The notes beneath the pieces were generated by a model. That model saw nothing but the letters and a program-made list of their open reading frames with translations. It was not told the origin of the DNA and searched no databases. Positions 54,565-60,083 of a stretch of DNA of 64,000 bases are shown piece after piece (position 1 is the stretch's first letter; each line of letters opens with the position of its first letter). Made by a program: the position numbers and the translations under genes. Source of the stretch: Lateolabrax maculatus (lineage: Eukaryota; Chordata; Actinopteri; Acropomatiformes; Lateolabracidae). The stretch covers positions 21,009,001-21,073,000 of the forward strand of contig CM062214.1 of the NCBI GenBank assembly GCA_031216445.1. Reading direction: 5' to 3'.

Positions 54565-54663
54565 CACACTACCTTGTTTCGGATGCAATCGGTGCTGCAA
54601 AGCGTCCCGGACAAATGCTGACAGATGACACAGTAATACAACCAGCCAGGCTGCAAACTGCAT
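2122..54663 (-). CDS. adamts20: ADAMTS20-like secreted metalloprotease, 28 exons, 3' part missing
   Basis: Twenty-eight exons with GT-AG borders join in frame to 1428 codons. Domain order: signal peptide (about 1-22), prodomain to R258 (furin-type RRRKR), catalytic domain with zinc ligands H408, H412 and H418, base E409 and Met-turn M436, disintegrin-like module (about 470-550), first TSR (about 562-620), cysteine-rich domain and spacer (about 620-855), then TSRs 2-10 and the start of TSR 11. Family members act outside the cell or in the secretory pathway and cleave matrix proteoglycans such as versican. Assignment to ADAMTS20 rather than ADAMTS9 rests on the distal TSR exons, for example RSRESYCMNN in exon 21 and NYHQPVDQSFCDP in exon 26. 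Parts of the catalytic and cysteine-rich exons look more ADAMTS9-like. Human ADAMTS20 is about 1910 residues, so roughly 480 residues, including the GON domain, lie beyond the left edge. Confidence 0.9.
2636..2797 (-). CDS. adamts20: adamts20 exon 27: TSR9
   Basis: Codes residues 1316-1369: CSSTCAGGFQRRVVVCQDAD, SYCDERVKP, CDSGPC, then WNYGVWGE starting TSR10. It mixes ADAMTS9-like (RRVVVCQD) and ADAMTS20-like (SYCD, WNYG) residues. Donor GAG|GTGAGG, phase 0. Confidence 0.93.
2798..4758 (-). other. adamts20 intron 26
   Basis: Unique-looking AT-rich sequence with a short poly-A run near 4546-4563. No gene or clear repeat seen. Confidence 0.6.
4759..5028 (-). CDS. adamts20: adamts20 exon 26: TSR8 and linker
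   Basis: Codes residues 1226-1315. CSVTCGVGRTTRQVVC and NYHQPVDQSFCDP form TSR8, closed by CNAAPC. A 37-residue Pro/Gly/His-rich linker follows, then NQWRTGPWGA begins TSR9. The long linker here is a shared feature of ADAMTS9/20. Confidence 0.94.
5029..5760 (-). other. adamts20 intron 25
   Basis: 732 bases of AT-rich sequence. Nothing recognised. Confidence 0.6.
5761..5925 (-). CDS. adamts20: adamts20 exon 25: TSR7
   Basis: Codes residues 1171-1225: CSVSCGKGKRARYVSCRDAQ, ADESHCAHLPRP, CFSPC, then WRAGEWSP starting TSR8. CFSPC is close to the CFTPC of human ADAMTS20. Phase 0-0, donor CCT|GTGAGT. Confidence 0.94.
5926..7418 (-). other. adamts20 intron 24
   Basis: Contains a TG microsatellite at 6960-7020 and a short interrupted CA tract near 7190-7220. 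Otherwise nothing recognised. Confidence 0.6.
6960..7020. repeat. TG/CA microsatellite
   Basis: About 61 bases of TG dinucleotides with one short interruption. Confidence 0.95.
7419..7526 (-). CDS. adamts20: adamts20 exon 24: end of TSR6, linker, start of TSR7
   Basis: Codes residues 1135-1170. DCEMPAC closes TSR6. A polar linker of about 20 residues rich in Pro and Asp follows, then QWRYGSWTA begins TSR7. Mammalian ADAMTS20 has a linker at the same place. Donor GCG|GTGAGG. Confidence 0.92.
7527..8012 (-). other. adamts20 intron 23
   Basis: 486 bases with A/T homopolymers close to the exon 23 donor. Nothing else recognised. Confidence 0.6.
8013..8132 (-). CDS. adamts20: adamts20 exon 23: TSR6
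   Basis: Codes residues 1095-1134. CAVTCGHGYQMRAVRC and ECNAAARPRDSQ form the main part of TSR6. Phase 0-0. The donor CAG|GTAAAA lies next to an A/T homopolymer. Confidence 0.93.
8693..8757. repeat. TG/CA microsatellite
   Basis: Imperfect TG repeat with TA and single-base interruptions, ending in GCGCAC. Confidence 0.95.
8940..8972. repeat. CA/TG microsatellite
   Basis: About 16 CA units in intron 22. Confidence 0.95.
9119..9289 (-). CDS. adamts20: adamts20 exon 22: TSR5
   Basis: Codes residues 1038-1094. It starts CLVTCGKGMRHRQVSC, closes TSR5 with CELPEC and starts TSR6 with WQVGVWGA. Phase 0-0, donor GCG|GTGAGT. Confidence 0.93.
9495..9659 (-). CDS. adamts20: adamts20 exon 21: TSR4
   Basis: Codes residues 983-1037. 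CSKTCGRGSRSRESYCMNNL is the segment most clearly shared with ADAMTS20 and not ADAMTS9. It ends VSEWSE before GAG|GTGGGA. Phase 0-0 and 165 bases, so it could be skipped in frame. Confidence 0.94.
9937..10147 (-). CDS. adamts20: adamts20 exon 20: TSR3 and start of TSR4
   Basis: Codes residues 912-982. WHVAGKSECSAKCGPGYRSL and CMKYSL match ADAMTS20 closely. CHGDC closes TSR3, and WQYSAWSQ starts TSR4. It is the last exon to start out of phase. From here the exon borders fall just before the first TSR cysteine. Confidence 0.94.
10246..10372 (-). CDS. adamts20: adamts20 exon 19: TSR2
   Basis: Codes residues 870-911. It contains ERRRKAVCVRKSDHLEVSDQ and EPCNTDCEV, completing TSR2. Donor GTCAG|GTGCGC, phase 2. 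The following intron 19 is only 98 bases. Confidence 0.92.
10373..11016 (-). other. adamts20 intron 18
   Basis: 644 bases. It contains a 17-base direct repeat (TAATCCTAATGTGCACT, two tandem copies near 10757-10790). No gene seen. Confidence 0.6.
11017..11146 (-). CDS. adamts20: adamts20 exon 18: end of spacer, start of TSR2
   Basis: Codes residues 827-869. VLCVGNLYNPDVRYSFNIPI ends the spacer; the CVGNLYNPDV form matches ADAMTS20. FVWDPSGSWLECNRICQ begins the second TSR, which lacks the usual S/T-C-G fucosylation sequence. Donor CAGG|GTGAGA, phase 1. Confidence 0.93.
11384..11550 (-). CDS. adamts20: adamts20 exon 17: spacer
   Basis: Codes residues 771-826. LLNGNFVVAMFKREI, TVIEYSGSDTKVERIN and ELILQ are typical spacer strands. 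NCT is a possible N-glycosylation site. Acceptor ATTCCAG, donor CAG|GTATTA, phase 0. Confidence 0.93.
11551..13776 (-). other. adamts20 intron 16
   Basis: AT-rich, with an interrupted CA tract near 13248-13290. The stretch around 12770-12880 resembles dispersed fish repeat sequence but I cannot name the family. No gene seen. Confidence 0.5.
13777..13872 (-). CDS. adamts20: adamts20 exon 16: spacer
   Basis: Codes residues 739-770. It reads YNTVVRIPAGATNIDIKQVS and then YSGKPEDDNYL, the conserved beta-strand start of the spacer. Acceptor TTTTTCAG, donor CTCG|GTGAGT, phase 1. Confidence 0.93.
14738..15300. repeat. Teleost interspersed repeat, class unresolved
   Basis: The block starts with repeated GGAATC units, then GGGTTTATTGCCAAGTAGG, and ends in GC-richer sequence including GGGAAGAAACTGTTCTTG and GCAGCCTCCTGCCAGAGGG. 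I recognise both ends as sequence found in many copies in fish genomes, but not the class. An 18-base segment, TGTGCATTAATGTAACGC, occurs twice inside (15052-15069 and 15085-15102). Confidence 0.6.
15870..15910. repeat. 10-base tandem repeat
   Basis: About four copies of CTAGAAAAGA in a row. Confidence 0.85.
17624..17741 (-). CDS. adamts20: adamts20 exon 15: end of cysteine-rich domain, start of spacer
   Basis: Codes residues 700-738 plus one base. It contains AGCDHVLNSKARNDKCGVCG and GDNSSCKTLAGTF, the hallmark end of the ADAMTS cysteine-rich domain. Donor TATG|GTAAGT. Confidence 0.94.
17742..18158 (-). other. adamts20 intron 14
   Basis: 417 bases with a TG microsatellite at 18078-18109. 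Nothing else recognised. Confidence 0.65.
18159..18295 (-). CDS. adamts20: adamts20 exon 14: cysteine-rich domain
   Basis: Codes residues 654-699, including LMKDRCKLFCRVAG, VIDGTPCGPDTYDICVQGLC and a terminal Arg. This exon is closer to ADAMTS9 than to mammalian ADAMTS20. Donor AGG|GTATAT, phase 0. Confidence 0.92.
18296..19160 (-). other. adamts20 intron 13
   Basis: 865 bases of AT-rich sequence. Nothing recognised. Confidence 0.6.
19161..19342 (-). CDS. adamts20: adamts20 exon 13: end of TSR1 and start of cysteine-rich domain
   Basis: Codes residues 593-653. PRNGGKFCVGRRMKFRSCNT completes the TSR. DFREEQCSQFDGKHFNINGL and RWVPKYSG start the cysteine-rich domain. The donor within GGCA|GTGAGT leaves phase 1. 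Confidence 0.94.
19482..19627 (-). CDS. adamts20: adamts20 exon 12: end of disintegrin module and first TSR
   Basis: Codes residues 545-592 plus two bases. YCRHGMCVNKE ends the disintegrin module. GEWGPWGPYSVCSRSCGGG starts the central TSR, with a WxxW C-mannosylation motif and a CSxSCG O-fucosylation motif. It is separated from exon 11 by the 8.6-kb intron 11. Confidence 0.9.
24148..24209. repeat. CA/TG microsatellite
   Basis: Long CA run with a few CG interruptions in intron 11. Confidence 0.95.
24837..24897. repeat. CA/TG microsatellite
   Basis: CA run with two TC interruptions in intron 11. Confidence 0.95.
26253..26455. repeat. Teleost interspersed repeat, class unresolved
   Basis: The stretch runs through GGTCCACCACTTTGGTTCAG, CTCAACAACCATTGGATGG, CCCCAGAGGATGAATCC and GCGCCACCATGAGGTTAACA. 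I recognise this ordered set of phrases from dispersed copies in many fish genomes. The class and exact ends cannot be fixed without a repeat library. Confidence 0.6.
28220..28324 (-). CDS. adamts20: adamts20 exon 11: disintegrin-like module
   Basis: Codes residues 510-544, beginning KQCKRLWCTSA and containing GCRTQHMPLADGTDCG, typical of the module. It has 35 codons, phase 0 at both ends. The acceptor CAACAG is preceded by 15 consecutive C on the coding strand instead of a mixed pyrimidine tract. Confidence 0.9.
28325..28639 (-). other. adamts20 intron 10
   Basis: 315 bases. The acceptor end has 15 consecutive C on the coding strand (plus-strand G15 at 28330-28344). Confidence 0.7.
28640..28781 (-). 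CDS. adamts20: adamts20 exon 10: disintegrin-like module
   Basis: Codes residues 462-509. TGYGECLLDEP opens the disintegrin-like module of ADAMTS proteins, and QCELMFGPGSQICPYM ends the exon at ATG|GTAAGT, phase 0. Despite the name, the module has no integrin-binding loop in this family. Confidence 0.93.
28782..31909 (-). other. adamts20 intron 9
   Basis: 3.1 kb of mostly unique-looking AT-rich sequence. No gene or named repeat seen. Confidence 0.55.
31910..32056 (-). CDS. adamts20: adamts20 exon 9: third zinc histidine and Met-turn
   Basis: Codes residues 413-461. FNMPHDD gives the third zinc ligand H418, and HVMAP gives Met-turn M436. SWSKCSRKYITEFL closes the catalytic domain. The donor must be GA|GTAGGT at 31909-31908; using the next GT would put an in-frame TAG in the exon. 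Confidence 0.93.
32057..35643 (-). other. adamts20 intron 8
   Basis: 3.6 kb with a TG microsatellite near its 5' end (35575-35620). No gene supported; the long open frames here have no recognisable features. Confidence 0.55.
35575..35620. repeat. TG/CA microsatellite near exon 8 donor
   Basis: About 23 TG units on the plus strand, beginning about 24 bases after the exon 8 donor in the direction of transcription. A second shorter TG run is at 35543-35560. Confidence 0.95.
35644..35749 (-). CDS. adamts20: adamts20 exon 8: catalytic domain with zinc-site HELGH
   Basis: Codes residues 378-412 and two bases of 413. FTIAHELGH supplies zinc ligands H408 and H412 and the catalytic glutamate E409. 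Cysteines in CDQYRSC match the family disulfide pattern. Donor CATGT|GTAAGT. A long AC/TG microsatellite starts about 25 bases into the next intron. Confidence 0.95.
35750..36092 (-). other. adamts20 intron 7
   Basis: 343 bases. Nothing recognised. Confidence 0.6.
36093..36133 (-). CDS. adamts20: adamts20 exon 7: catalytic domain micro-exon
   Basis: Only 41 bases. It completes an Arg codon and codes EDICRAKDKCDTL (residues 365-377). Frame continuity on both sides and the conserved EDIC...KC pattern support it. The acceptor follows a T-rich tract, and the donor is TTAG|GTAAAC. Confidence 0.9.
36241..36365 (-). CDS. adamts20: adamts20 exon 6: catalytic domain
   Basis: Codes residues 323-363 plus two bases. 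It contains NFCVWQQSQN and HPSHHDTALLIT, closely matching the ADAMTS20 segment with HPSHHDTAVLIT. Acceptor ACAACAG, donor CCAG|GTACAC, phase 2. Confidence 0.92.
36366..36824 (-). other. adamts20 intron 5
   Basis: 459 bases. Nothing recognised. Confidence 0.6.
36825..36908 (-). CDS. adamts20: adamts20 exon 5: catalytic domain
   Basis: Codes residues 295-322, VAAVYKDPSVGNLINIMIVK and following, a strand-helix core segment of the ADAMTS catalytic domain. It has exactly 28 codons, phase 0 at both ends, with TTACAG acceptor and CAG|GTGAGT donor. Confidence 0.92.
36909..39065 (-). other. adamts20 intron 4
   Basis: 2.2 kb containing a G19 run (37435-37453) and an element with terminal inverted repeats (38674-38903). 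No gene seen. Confidence 0.6.
38674..38903. mobile_element. Short element with terminal inverted repeats (MITE-like)
   Basis: The left end reads AAAGGCGCTGTTCACC then AAATTACAAAA. The right end, read on the minus strand, gives AAACGGTTTATTTACCC then AAATTACAAAA. The imperfect inverted ends of about 28 bases enclose about 230 bases without a coding frame. The target-site duplication is unclear because the flanks are AT-rich. Confidence 0.6.
39066..39322 (-). CDS. adamts20: adamts20 exon 4: end of prodomain, furin site, start of catalytic domain
   Basis: Codes residues 209-294. A low-conservation acidic stretch ends in SPRRRKR (R258), the expected furin site that removes the prodomain. The mature catalytic domain starts FLSYPRYVELMVTADAKMV, closer to ADAMTS20 (YPRY.E.MVTADAK) than to ADAMTS9. 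Donor GTA|GTAAGT, phase 0. Confidence 0.93.
39323..49681 (-). other. adamts20 intron 3, 10.4 kb
   Basis: The longest intron in the window. It contains one TTAA-flanked element (48274-48780). Otherwise mostly unique-looking sequence, where conserved regulatory elements could lie but cannot be shown from one sequence. No nested gene supported. Confidence 0.5.
48274..48780. mobile_element. 507-bp TTAA-flanked element with inverted ends (MITE-like)
   Basis: The left end is TTAA then AGGTGCAGTCAGAAATTC. The right end, read on the minus strand, is TTAA then GGTGCGGTCATCAATTC. The interior has no transposase frame, so it would be non-autonomous. TTAA could be a target duplication (piggyBac-like) or part of a TTA/TAA duplication (Harbinger-like); the sequence alone does not decide. 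Confidence 0.65.
49682..49850 (-). CDS. adamts20: adamts20 exon 3: prodomain
   Basis: Codes residues 153-208. It begins IGTFTTQHGEYFLEPLLN after a CTCTAG acceptor and contains EEHNKPHLVYRHE, a segment diagnostic of this clade. It ends in phase 1 at TCAG|GTAACA. NIS and NNT are possible glycosylation sequons. Confidence 0.9.
51170..51424. mobile_element. Percomorph MITE-like repeat, one end missing
   Basis: It contains CTAAAGCCAATGTTTGG, TATGTAGATATGAAGGGCTC, GATTATACACTAAAG and TTCTGCCAATAGATCCTCCT, ending CCAGTCCTTTAA, which I recognise as a very common non-autonomous repeat of spiny-rayed fish. The matching inverted left end is not evident, so this copy looks truncated or diverged. Confidence 0.6.
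53079..53126. repeat. Inverted repeat, 12-base perfect arms
   Basis: ATGGGGCCGTAA (53079-53090) and TTACGGCCCCAT (53115-53126) are exact reverse complements separated by 24 bases. Confidence 0.85.
53758..53788. repeat. CTC/GAG triplet repeat
   Basis: About ten CTC units in intron 2, about 180 bases past the exon 2 donor in the direction of transcription. Confidence 0.95.
53969..54333 (-). CDS. adamts20: adamts20 exon 2: prodomain
   Basis: Codes residues 31-152. It opens with ESFIRQLSSYEIITPLRVND, the conserved start of the ADAMTS9/20 prodomain, and contains CFFRGHVN and SLC, the usual prodomain cysteine segments. A run of five arginines (R62-R66) before S67 is a candidate early proprotein-convertase site. 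NLT is an N-glycosylation sequon. The acceptor AG directly follows an (AAC/GTT) triplet repeat. The donor is CTT|GTGAGT, phase 0. Confidence 0.9.
54337..54369. repeat. CAA/GTT triplet repeat abutting exon 2 acceptor
   Basis: Eleven CAA units on the plus strand. Read on the gene's strand they form a GTT tract ending in the acceptor dinucleotide's neighbourhood, three bases from exon 2. Confidence 0.95.
54534..54570. repeat. CA/TG microsatellite abutting exon 1 donor
   Basis: CA repeat with one GC interruption, starting three bases inside intron 1 on the gene's strand. Confidence 0.95.
54573..54663 (-). CDS. adamts20: adamts20 exon 1: start codon and signal peptide
   Basis: The ATG at 54663-54661 has A at -3 and opens MQFAAWLVVLLCHLSAFV, a short hydrophobic secretion signal, followed by residues matching the start of the ADAMTS9/20 prodomain (RLHPKQ). 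It codes residues 1-30 and ends in phase 1 at AAG|GTAGTG. The same frame is open upstream but shows no in-frame ATG nearby. A TG-rich microsatellite begins within a few bases of the donor site. Confidence 0.88.
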
Positions 54664-54763
54664 GATTTCCTCCGCGAAGAAAACCTGTCGTCTCCAAGGC
54701 AGTAACCCTCCGTCTCTCCCGAGCGGCTCCCCCCGGTTCCCTCTCCTTTTTCTCCGCGGCTTG

Positions 54764-54832
54764 TCAGCAACAGGTCGTGGGATCCGCGGAGGCTCTCTGC
54801 AGCGCAAGTCTTGCAAAGTGCACTGGCCTCAT
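54764..54832 (-). other. Possible upstream ORF in adamts20 5' UTR
   Basis: If transcription starts near 54850, an ATG at 54832-54830 opens a 22-codon upstream reading frame ending in TGA at 54766-54764, about 100 bases before the main start codon. It could reduce translation. The true transcript start is unknown. Confidence 0.2.
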
Positions 54833-54901
54833 CGCACTGCTAAGCATGCATCCACTCCCTCTATAAACGCCAACTATTTATGACACATTCATCCCACTGA
54901 C

Positions 54902-54934
54902 AAAAAAAAAAAAAAAAAAAATTTTTTTTTTTTG
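54902..54934. repeat. A20/T13 tract in the adamts20 promoter region
   Basis: Twenty A followed directly by thirteen T, a perfect self-complementary homopolymer junction about 240 bases upstream of the start codon. Confidence 0.95.
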
Positions 54935-57900
54935 CTGCCTAATGTAAACTGGAGTCTATACTGAAAGGAGGGGTCAGTGCCAAGTACGCTTTCCCTCAGC
55001 CATCCCTGCAACACCCCGTGCACCCTAAGCGCTCACCAACTGCGAAGCAACGCCCCTATAAGCTCCCGAGCCAATGGTGAGTGCGCCTCGACCACCACAC
55101 ATGGGGCAGGCCGGAGTGCTGCAGTGTTATAAAGCCTGGAAATAAAATGTACCAGTCAGGAAAAATCAACCAAAACAGAAAAATCATCTTGAGTTCAGGG
55201 TTTTAGGTCGGTCCTCAGCTGTGATTGTTTCTAATATAAAATGTGTGTGATACTCAAATCTTTGAGGAAACTGTTCCACTTTGTACTGAACTGACCTTAA
55301 TGTTAATTACATTTTTTAAATAACTTGACTGTATATAGCAACTTTTCTTGCGCTTTAGTCATCATCCTTTTTTGATGAGACTGCCAGAGAAGTATTTATT
55401 TAAGGGGATGACCATTTTGTCCATGGGCAGCACACAATATTAGAAACAGAAATGTGTCCACCCAGTTGGTGGATAAATATAAATATGCAACACCTTTCAG
55501 ATGAGAGTATGGGTTGGGTCACTGTGTTATTGTTGGTACTGTTTGTGTAGTAAAAGGAATCAAGATGGGTTGAATCAACACCTAATGTATTGAGCTCGAT
55601 AAATGAAAGATTTACTGGAGAGTTGATGTATTGAATTTGCACAGCCTGTATAGACTGTATAAAAGAACCTAATCAAATGTGAACGCAGTGTGTAGAAGCC
55701 TCTTACGCCCTTATCTTCACTGGTGTTATATTCTCAACATTGACTCATAATACTGAGTGTAATTGTACTATATGTACATTTTGTTGCAGTGAATAACACT
55801 AGTGCAAGTCTGTGATCGTAGTCCTGAATTTAATAGTGTTTGTATATAGTTTTAAAACCATCTTATTTTTAGGGCCATATTGACTGTATTGTACATTTAT
55901 TGTATTATTTTGACTACTAAAGGTGTATCCACAGTAGCATCTTATTATAACTCGTGGGAAAATATTAGGCAATCAAAGCACAAAATAATTAGCACAGAGG
56001 GCATTTTGAGCCATCTATTGGAGGAAGTAGACTTTCTTGGCCATGATGTGGTCAGCTTCTCGTTAATCATTTGGGCACGTAAAGTCTTACACAAAGTTGA
56101 TAGACGTGTGAAAGAAGTCTTGTTTTTCATGTCCTTTGAAGACTAATGTCACAGCATTGTGAGTAATTAGACTCGGTTGGCTCACCGGAAACACTTTTGG
56201 ATCCTGTAAGCTCTTTCTTTGACACAAAACATCTAGTCTCCAAGTCATGGCTATTACTTTTTTAAAAGTCCTCCCCCCCTCTCTCTCGCTCTCTAAACAT
56301 AGTGGTTTCATGGACACATCTCAGCTAAAATCACAGTGTGGTCAGTGGTCAGACCAAATACTGGTTTGCCACATCAACTTCTTTATTGTGTTTTTGCTGA
56401 ATATCAGATATGGCCCTGTCATCATTGAGTTCACAGCTACCATATATGAGACAAACTCGACAAACTACTTAGAGAGAATAACACACCTCTGAATTTCTTC
56501 ATCACGATGGTTTTCTAATTGTGTTAACATCTGCAATAATAAACCCTTATGAAGGGAACTCACACTGAAACAAAAAAGAGGAAAAAAGGAAAAGCACATC
56601 TGGAAACGGCTCAAAGTTGCTAATAAAACAACAAGATTCACACCACATTTCATTTTCTTACAGTTGGAAAACTTTCATAAAAGAATTGATACAGTCCGTT
56701 CAAATGCACTGCAAGGCTCAGTGTTCAAGTCAGGCTGGCTAAGCTGCATCTGGATTTTAGAGCTCCTGAGATGAAGTTATTGTTAGTTTGAGCAAAATCT
56801 CTCCACTGTAACTCCTCTGATGCCTCCCTGATGTGTTATTCATTCAGTCTCCAAGCCTCCTGTGAGGCTATTCATTCCATTAAACAACTGTCACTGTTCT
56901 TTCCTCATCAAGAGCCAAGGGAGAATGTGCAGAAGGAATGTAATTTGACAATCAGAAACCAATTGTGACAAAAAGGCATATATATGTTGCTTATAGAAAA
57001 CGATTAAGAGGGTGTTTCAAAAGTAAGGCCAGAAAAATATCATATCTTTAAAAAATTATGATCCTATGTTTTTCCTTTTTTATGAAAAAGGGGTTGGGGC
57101 CAAAGGTTTCTTACCATATAGTAAACTTTATAGGGTGAAAATAATGATAAGCCCCAGATGTGCAGCTTTGTCAGACTGTACCAACCACTGCAGGGGGGTT
57201 ACCCATTGGATCCAGTATTGCATGGCACACAGGTGCCAAGCCCTGTAGCTATCACCTCTAACCACTTCACAAACCCAGCCACTAAATAGCTTTTATCACC
57301 TACGGCCCATTTTAAAGTTAGCCATGTGACTGTACTGGATAGCTTATTTAGGGTTGGTGTAGCTACCCACATACTCATTAATTCTCCACAGATGCCATAG
57401 TTAATGGATGAAACATCCCTAATTTCTGCCAGATGTATAGCGTCAGGTCCCCGCACATGAGTCAATTTCTGCCTTAGGCCTCTATATATATTGTGGAATC
57501 TTCGAATTTGCAGTCTGCTCTCACTGCATTGAACCCAATCTGTCTTGTTCATATGGATTAATGGTTGTAAAGAGCCATAATATTCATCAATCACCATTAA
57601 GCCAGTGACGCTTCCATTTCTTATGTCTCTATAACAAAATCCAGCAGGAAGTTATGCTTTCGGAAGCCCCTGATTGTGCACAAATTGAGGTTGTTACTCC
57701 CCCGATCAGATGGCAGTGTCTTAATAACAATGTGCTGGTCAGATGCTTGTTGTGTTTCACATGTTAACCATCACTAAGATTCAAATTTGCGATGATATAT
57801 TCTCAACCAGCCATCTTCTTTGCCTGGCCCTTGGCCTTAGTTAACCCTGTGGAGTCAGGGGAAAGGGGAGTTTGATGTTTGATGAAAGGAGGACTAATGA

Positions 57901-60043
57901 CTGAGGACATGGCTCTTTCCCAGTATTAAGCTGCATAACATCTAAATAATTAACATATGAGGACAATACCATTTTAAGAGGCATCGATACTAGCACTTGT
58001 TATCCTGCTTCTTCTTAACTTAGTATTATACATTTTCTGTTTTGTATATTTACATTAATATTGCTAATCATTATAGATTAAAGTATCAGCTACAGTAAAT
58101 TGTTTGTCCATTTTATGTGCATGCACAGACAACTGGCTGAAGGAAGAGTTGTACTTGAAGAACACTCTAGATTCACATTATGTGTGCATGTGAAAGACGT
58201 GGCCAAGGGCTTGTCCCCTTATGAGAGCAATCAAGTGTGGTGGTGACATCAATAGAAATCATGTATCAAATATGGTTCATTTGATTTTATGGGTTTTCAT
58301 GGTTGTGTGATGCTGACTACAAAACATTTAATGACATTTCTGGCCTTATCCTCTATTCATATTTTTATTATGCACCATGTGGCTCATTTCTTTGGCATTG
58401 TTTGTCCTTTTTCTGTTTGTATGCCGTTTGTACAATAAAGCAGTTCTTTCGTTCTTTATTTCCCTTCTAGCTTTCGTCATTTGATCTCTCTGTACGCGGT
58501 CATTTATTTCATGCAGTACATTGTTTTGAAACTGATTTATGCCATGATAGCAATGCAGTGCTTTCGCCCCATTTTTGCATACACTTACTTTACTTTGCTA
58601 TTTTAATTCAGGGAGATACATTGGAACTTAAATTGACAGGAGGATTTAAAAAGGTGGCAGGCCCGTCTAAATACAGCTGAAACATAATGTAATTACAGTG
58701 ACATATCATATAACATTAAAATATCATATTACACTGAATCAACATTATGAAAATCAATACCAGAGATTCCTGCCAGATATGTTTGGAGCTCTCCAAGAAT
58801 CACTGTACAAAGCGCCGCTCAGTCCTTCCTACTGTACACTCTAACCAAAGGCAGCAGTGGGAGCTCTTCCACTGACATGTCAGGTGATTTATCATCATCT
58901 AGTGTTCGATTCCCCCACCTTTTGTTTTACCCTAAACTTGAGCAAAGCACAGGCACGAGAGCTCAAACAGCTCCAGAGCCACTCTCCCTCTCATGGTTCA
59001 ACAGGTTTGAAATCCCCAGTCATAACAGAGATTTATACCTCCTGAAACACACCAGGACCTTGCCTTTACCAGACACTCCTCGCAGTGTTATAACCTCTGC
59101 TTTCTTTGACGCATATTTGCACGTGTAAGAGGTCTCCTGTGAAGAGATCATAACATGACCACAGAGAATGATTCCTCACAGGAGGGTTACCAAAAGCTGC
59201 AATACATCACAGCATACTGTTGTAGTCATGCTTGACAACGAGTTCATCATGGCAGTTCACAGAGCTTAGGGAAATGCTCTACAGCACTGCACAGCAGGTG
59301 TTGTGTTGCAACAAGATAAATAAGTGTATAGAACTATTCTTGTTGCTCTATAATATCCATGGTGCAATGACTTTGAATCATCTGAGGTTAAATGAAAGAG
59401 TCAGTGGGGTGTAGATAGCAGGTTACTGTGTCACTGAAGTAGTTACCCTAACACACTGGCCACACCTCCCCTTTCTATCCTATCTCCGCTCCCACCCTCC
59501 CCCTTCTCTGACCGTTCAGGTGGTTCTCATGGTGCAGTGATCAAGAAGCTCGGCCACCTGAGACTTGTGTTGGCTTGCACTGCAGATTAAGCCCCCCCCA
59601 AAAGAGGCTTCCGCCCCCCATTGCCGCAATGAAGCTTCATAAGTCGCTGAATTCCTAGTGCCCTTTAAACACAGTGGTCTGTCAACCTCTTTCCCTCTCC
59701 TATTGCGTGAGGCATTGTCTGTCTTAGCCCTGCAGACAGCTGTAAAACAATGTCGAAGCAGCACTCTCTCACCACTCTCATGAGTACTGTCTCATTGATG
59801 AATCATCATATTATGGCAAAATAACAAAAAAGGTTGACAGAAAACAAAAAGATTCCTGTTTGCTGAAAGAAACAAAACAATGAGGCTTTTAATTTTACAT
59901 TGTGATGACTCTAGTAAAGACAGTTGTGTAAATAAATGATGGAGTTTTGTTGCTTTCACAAATACAGATCTTGTATTTTGACATCCTCTTTTCATGGCAG
60001 GGTTAGTGTTTATTATTGTACTGCTGAGGTCATTACATCACAA

Positions 60044-60083
60044 GCAAAAGCCTGCTGAGTGACCTCAGCAGGAAGGCTTTTGC
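60044..60083. repeat. Hairpin-forming inverted repeat
   Basis: GCAAAAGCCTGCTGAG (60044-60059) and its complement CTCAGCAGG plus CTTTTGC (60064-60083) are split only by a 4-base AAGG bulge, with a 4-base loop. Sixteen pairs form. Confidence 0.8.

Larger units (their letters stand above)
54664..55140 (-). promoter_or_regulatory. adamts20: Putative adamts20 promoter and 5' UTR
   Basis: Immediately upstream of the start codon, this stretch contains the TATA-like sequence CATAAATAG (minus strand, 54882-54874), a CCAAT pentamer on the plus strand at 55071-55075, and a 33-base A20/T13 tract at 54902-54934. A start site near 54850 would fit the TATA-like sequence and give a 5' UTR of about 190 bases. 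The motifs are seen; their use is inferred. Confidence 0.35.
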
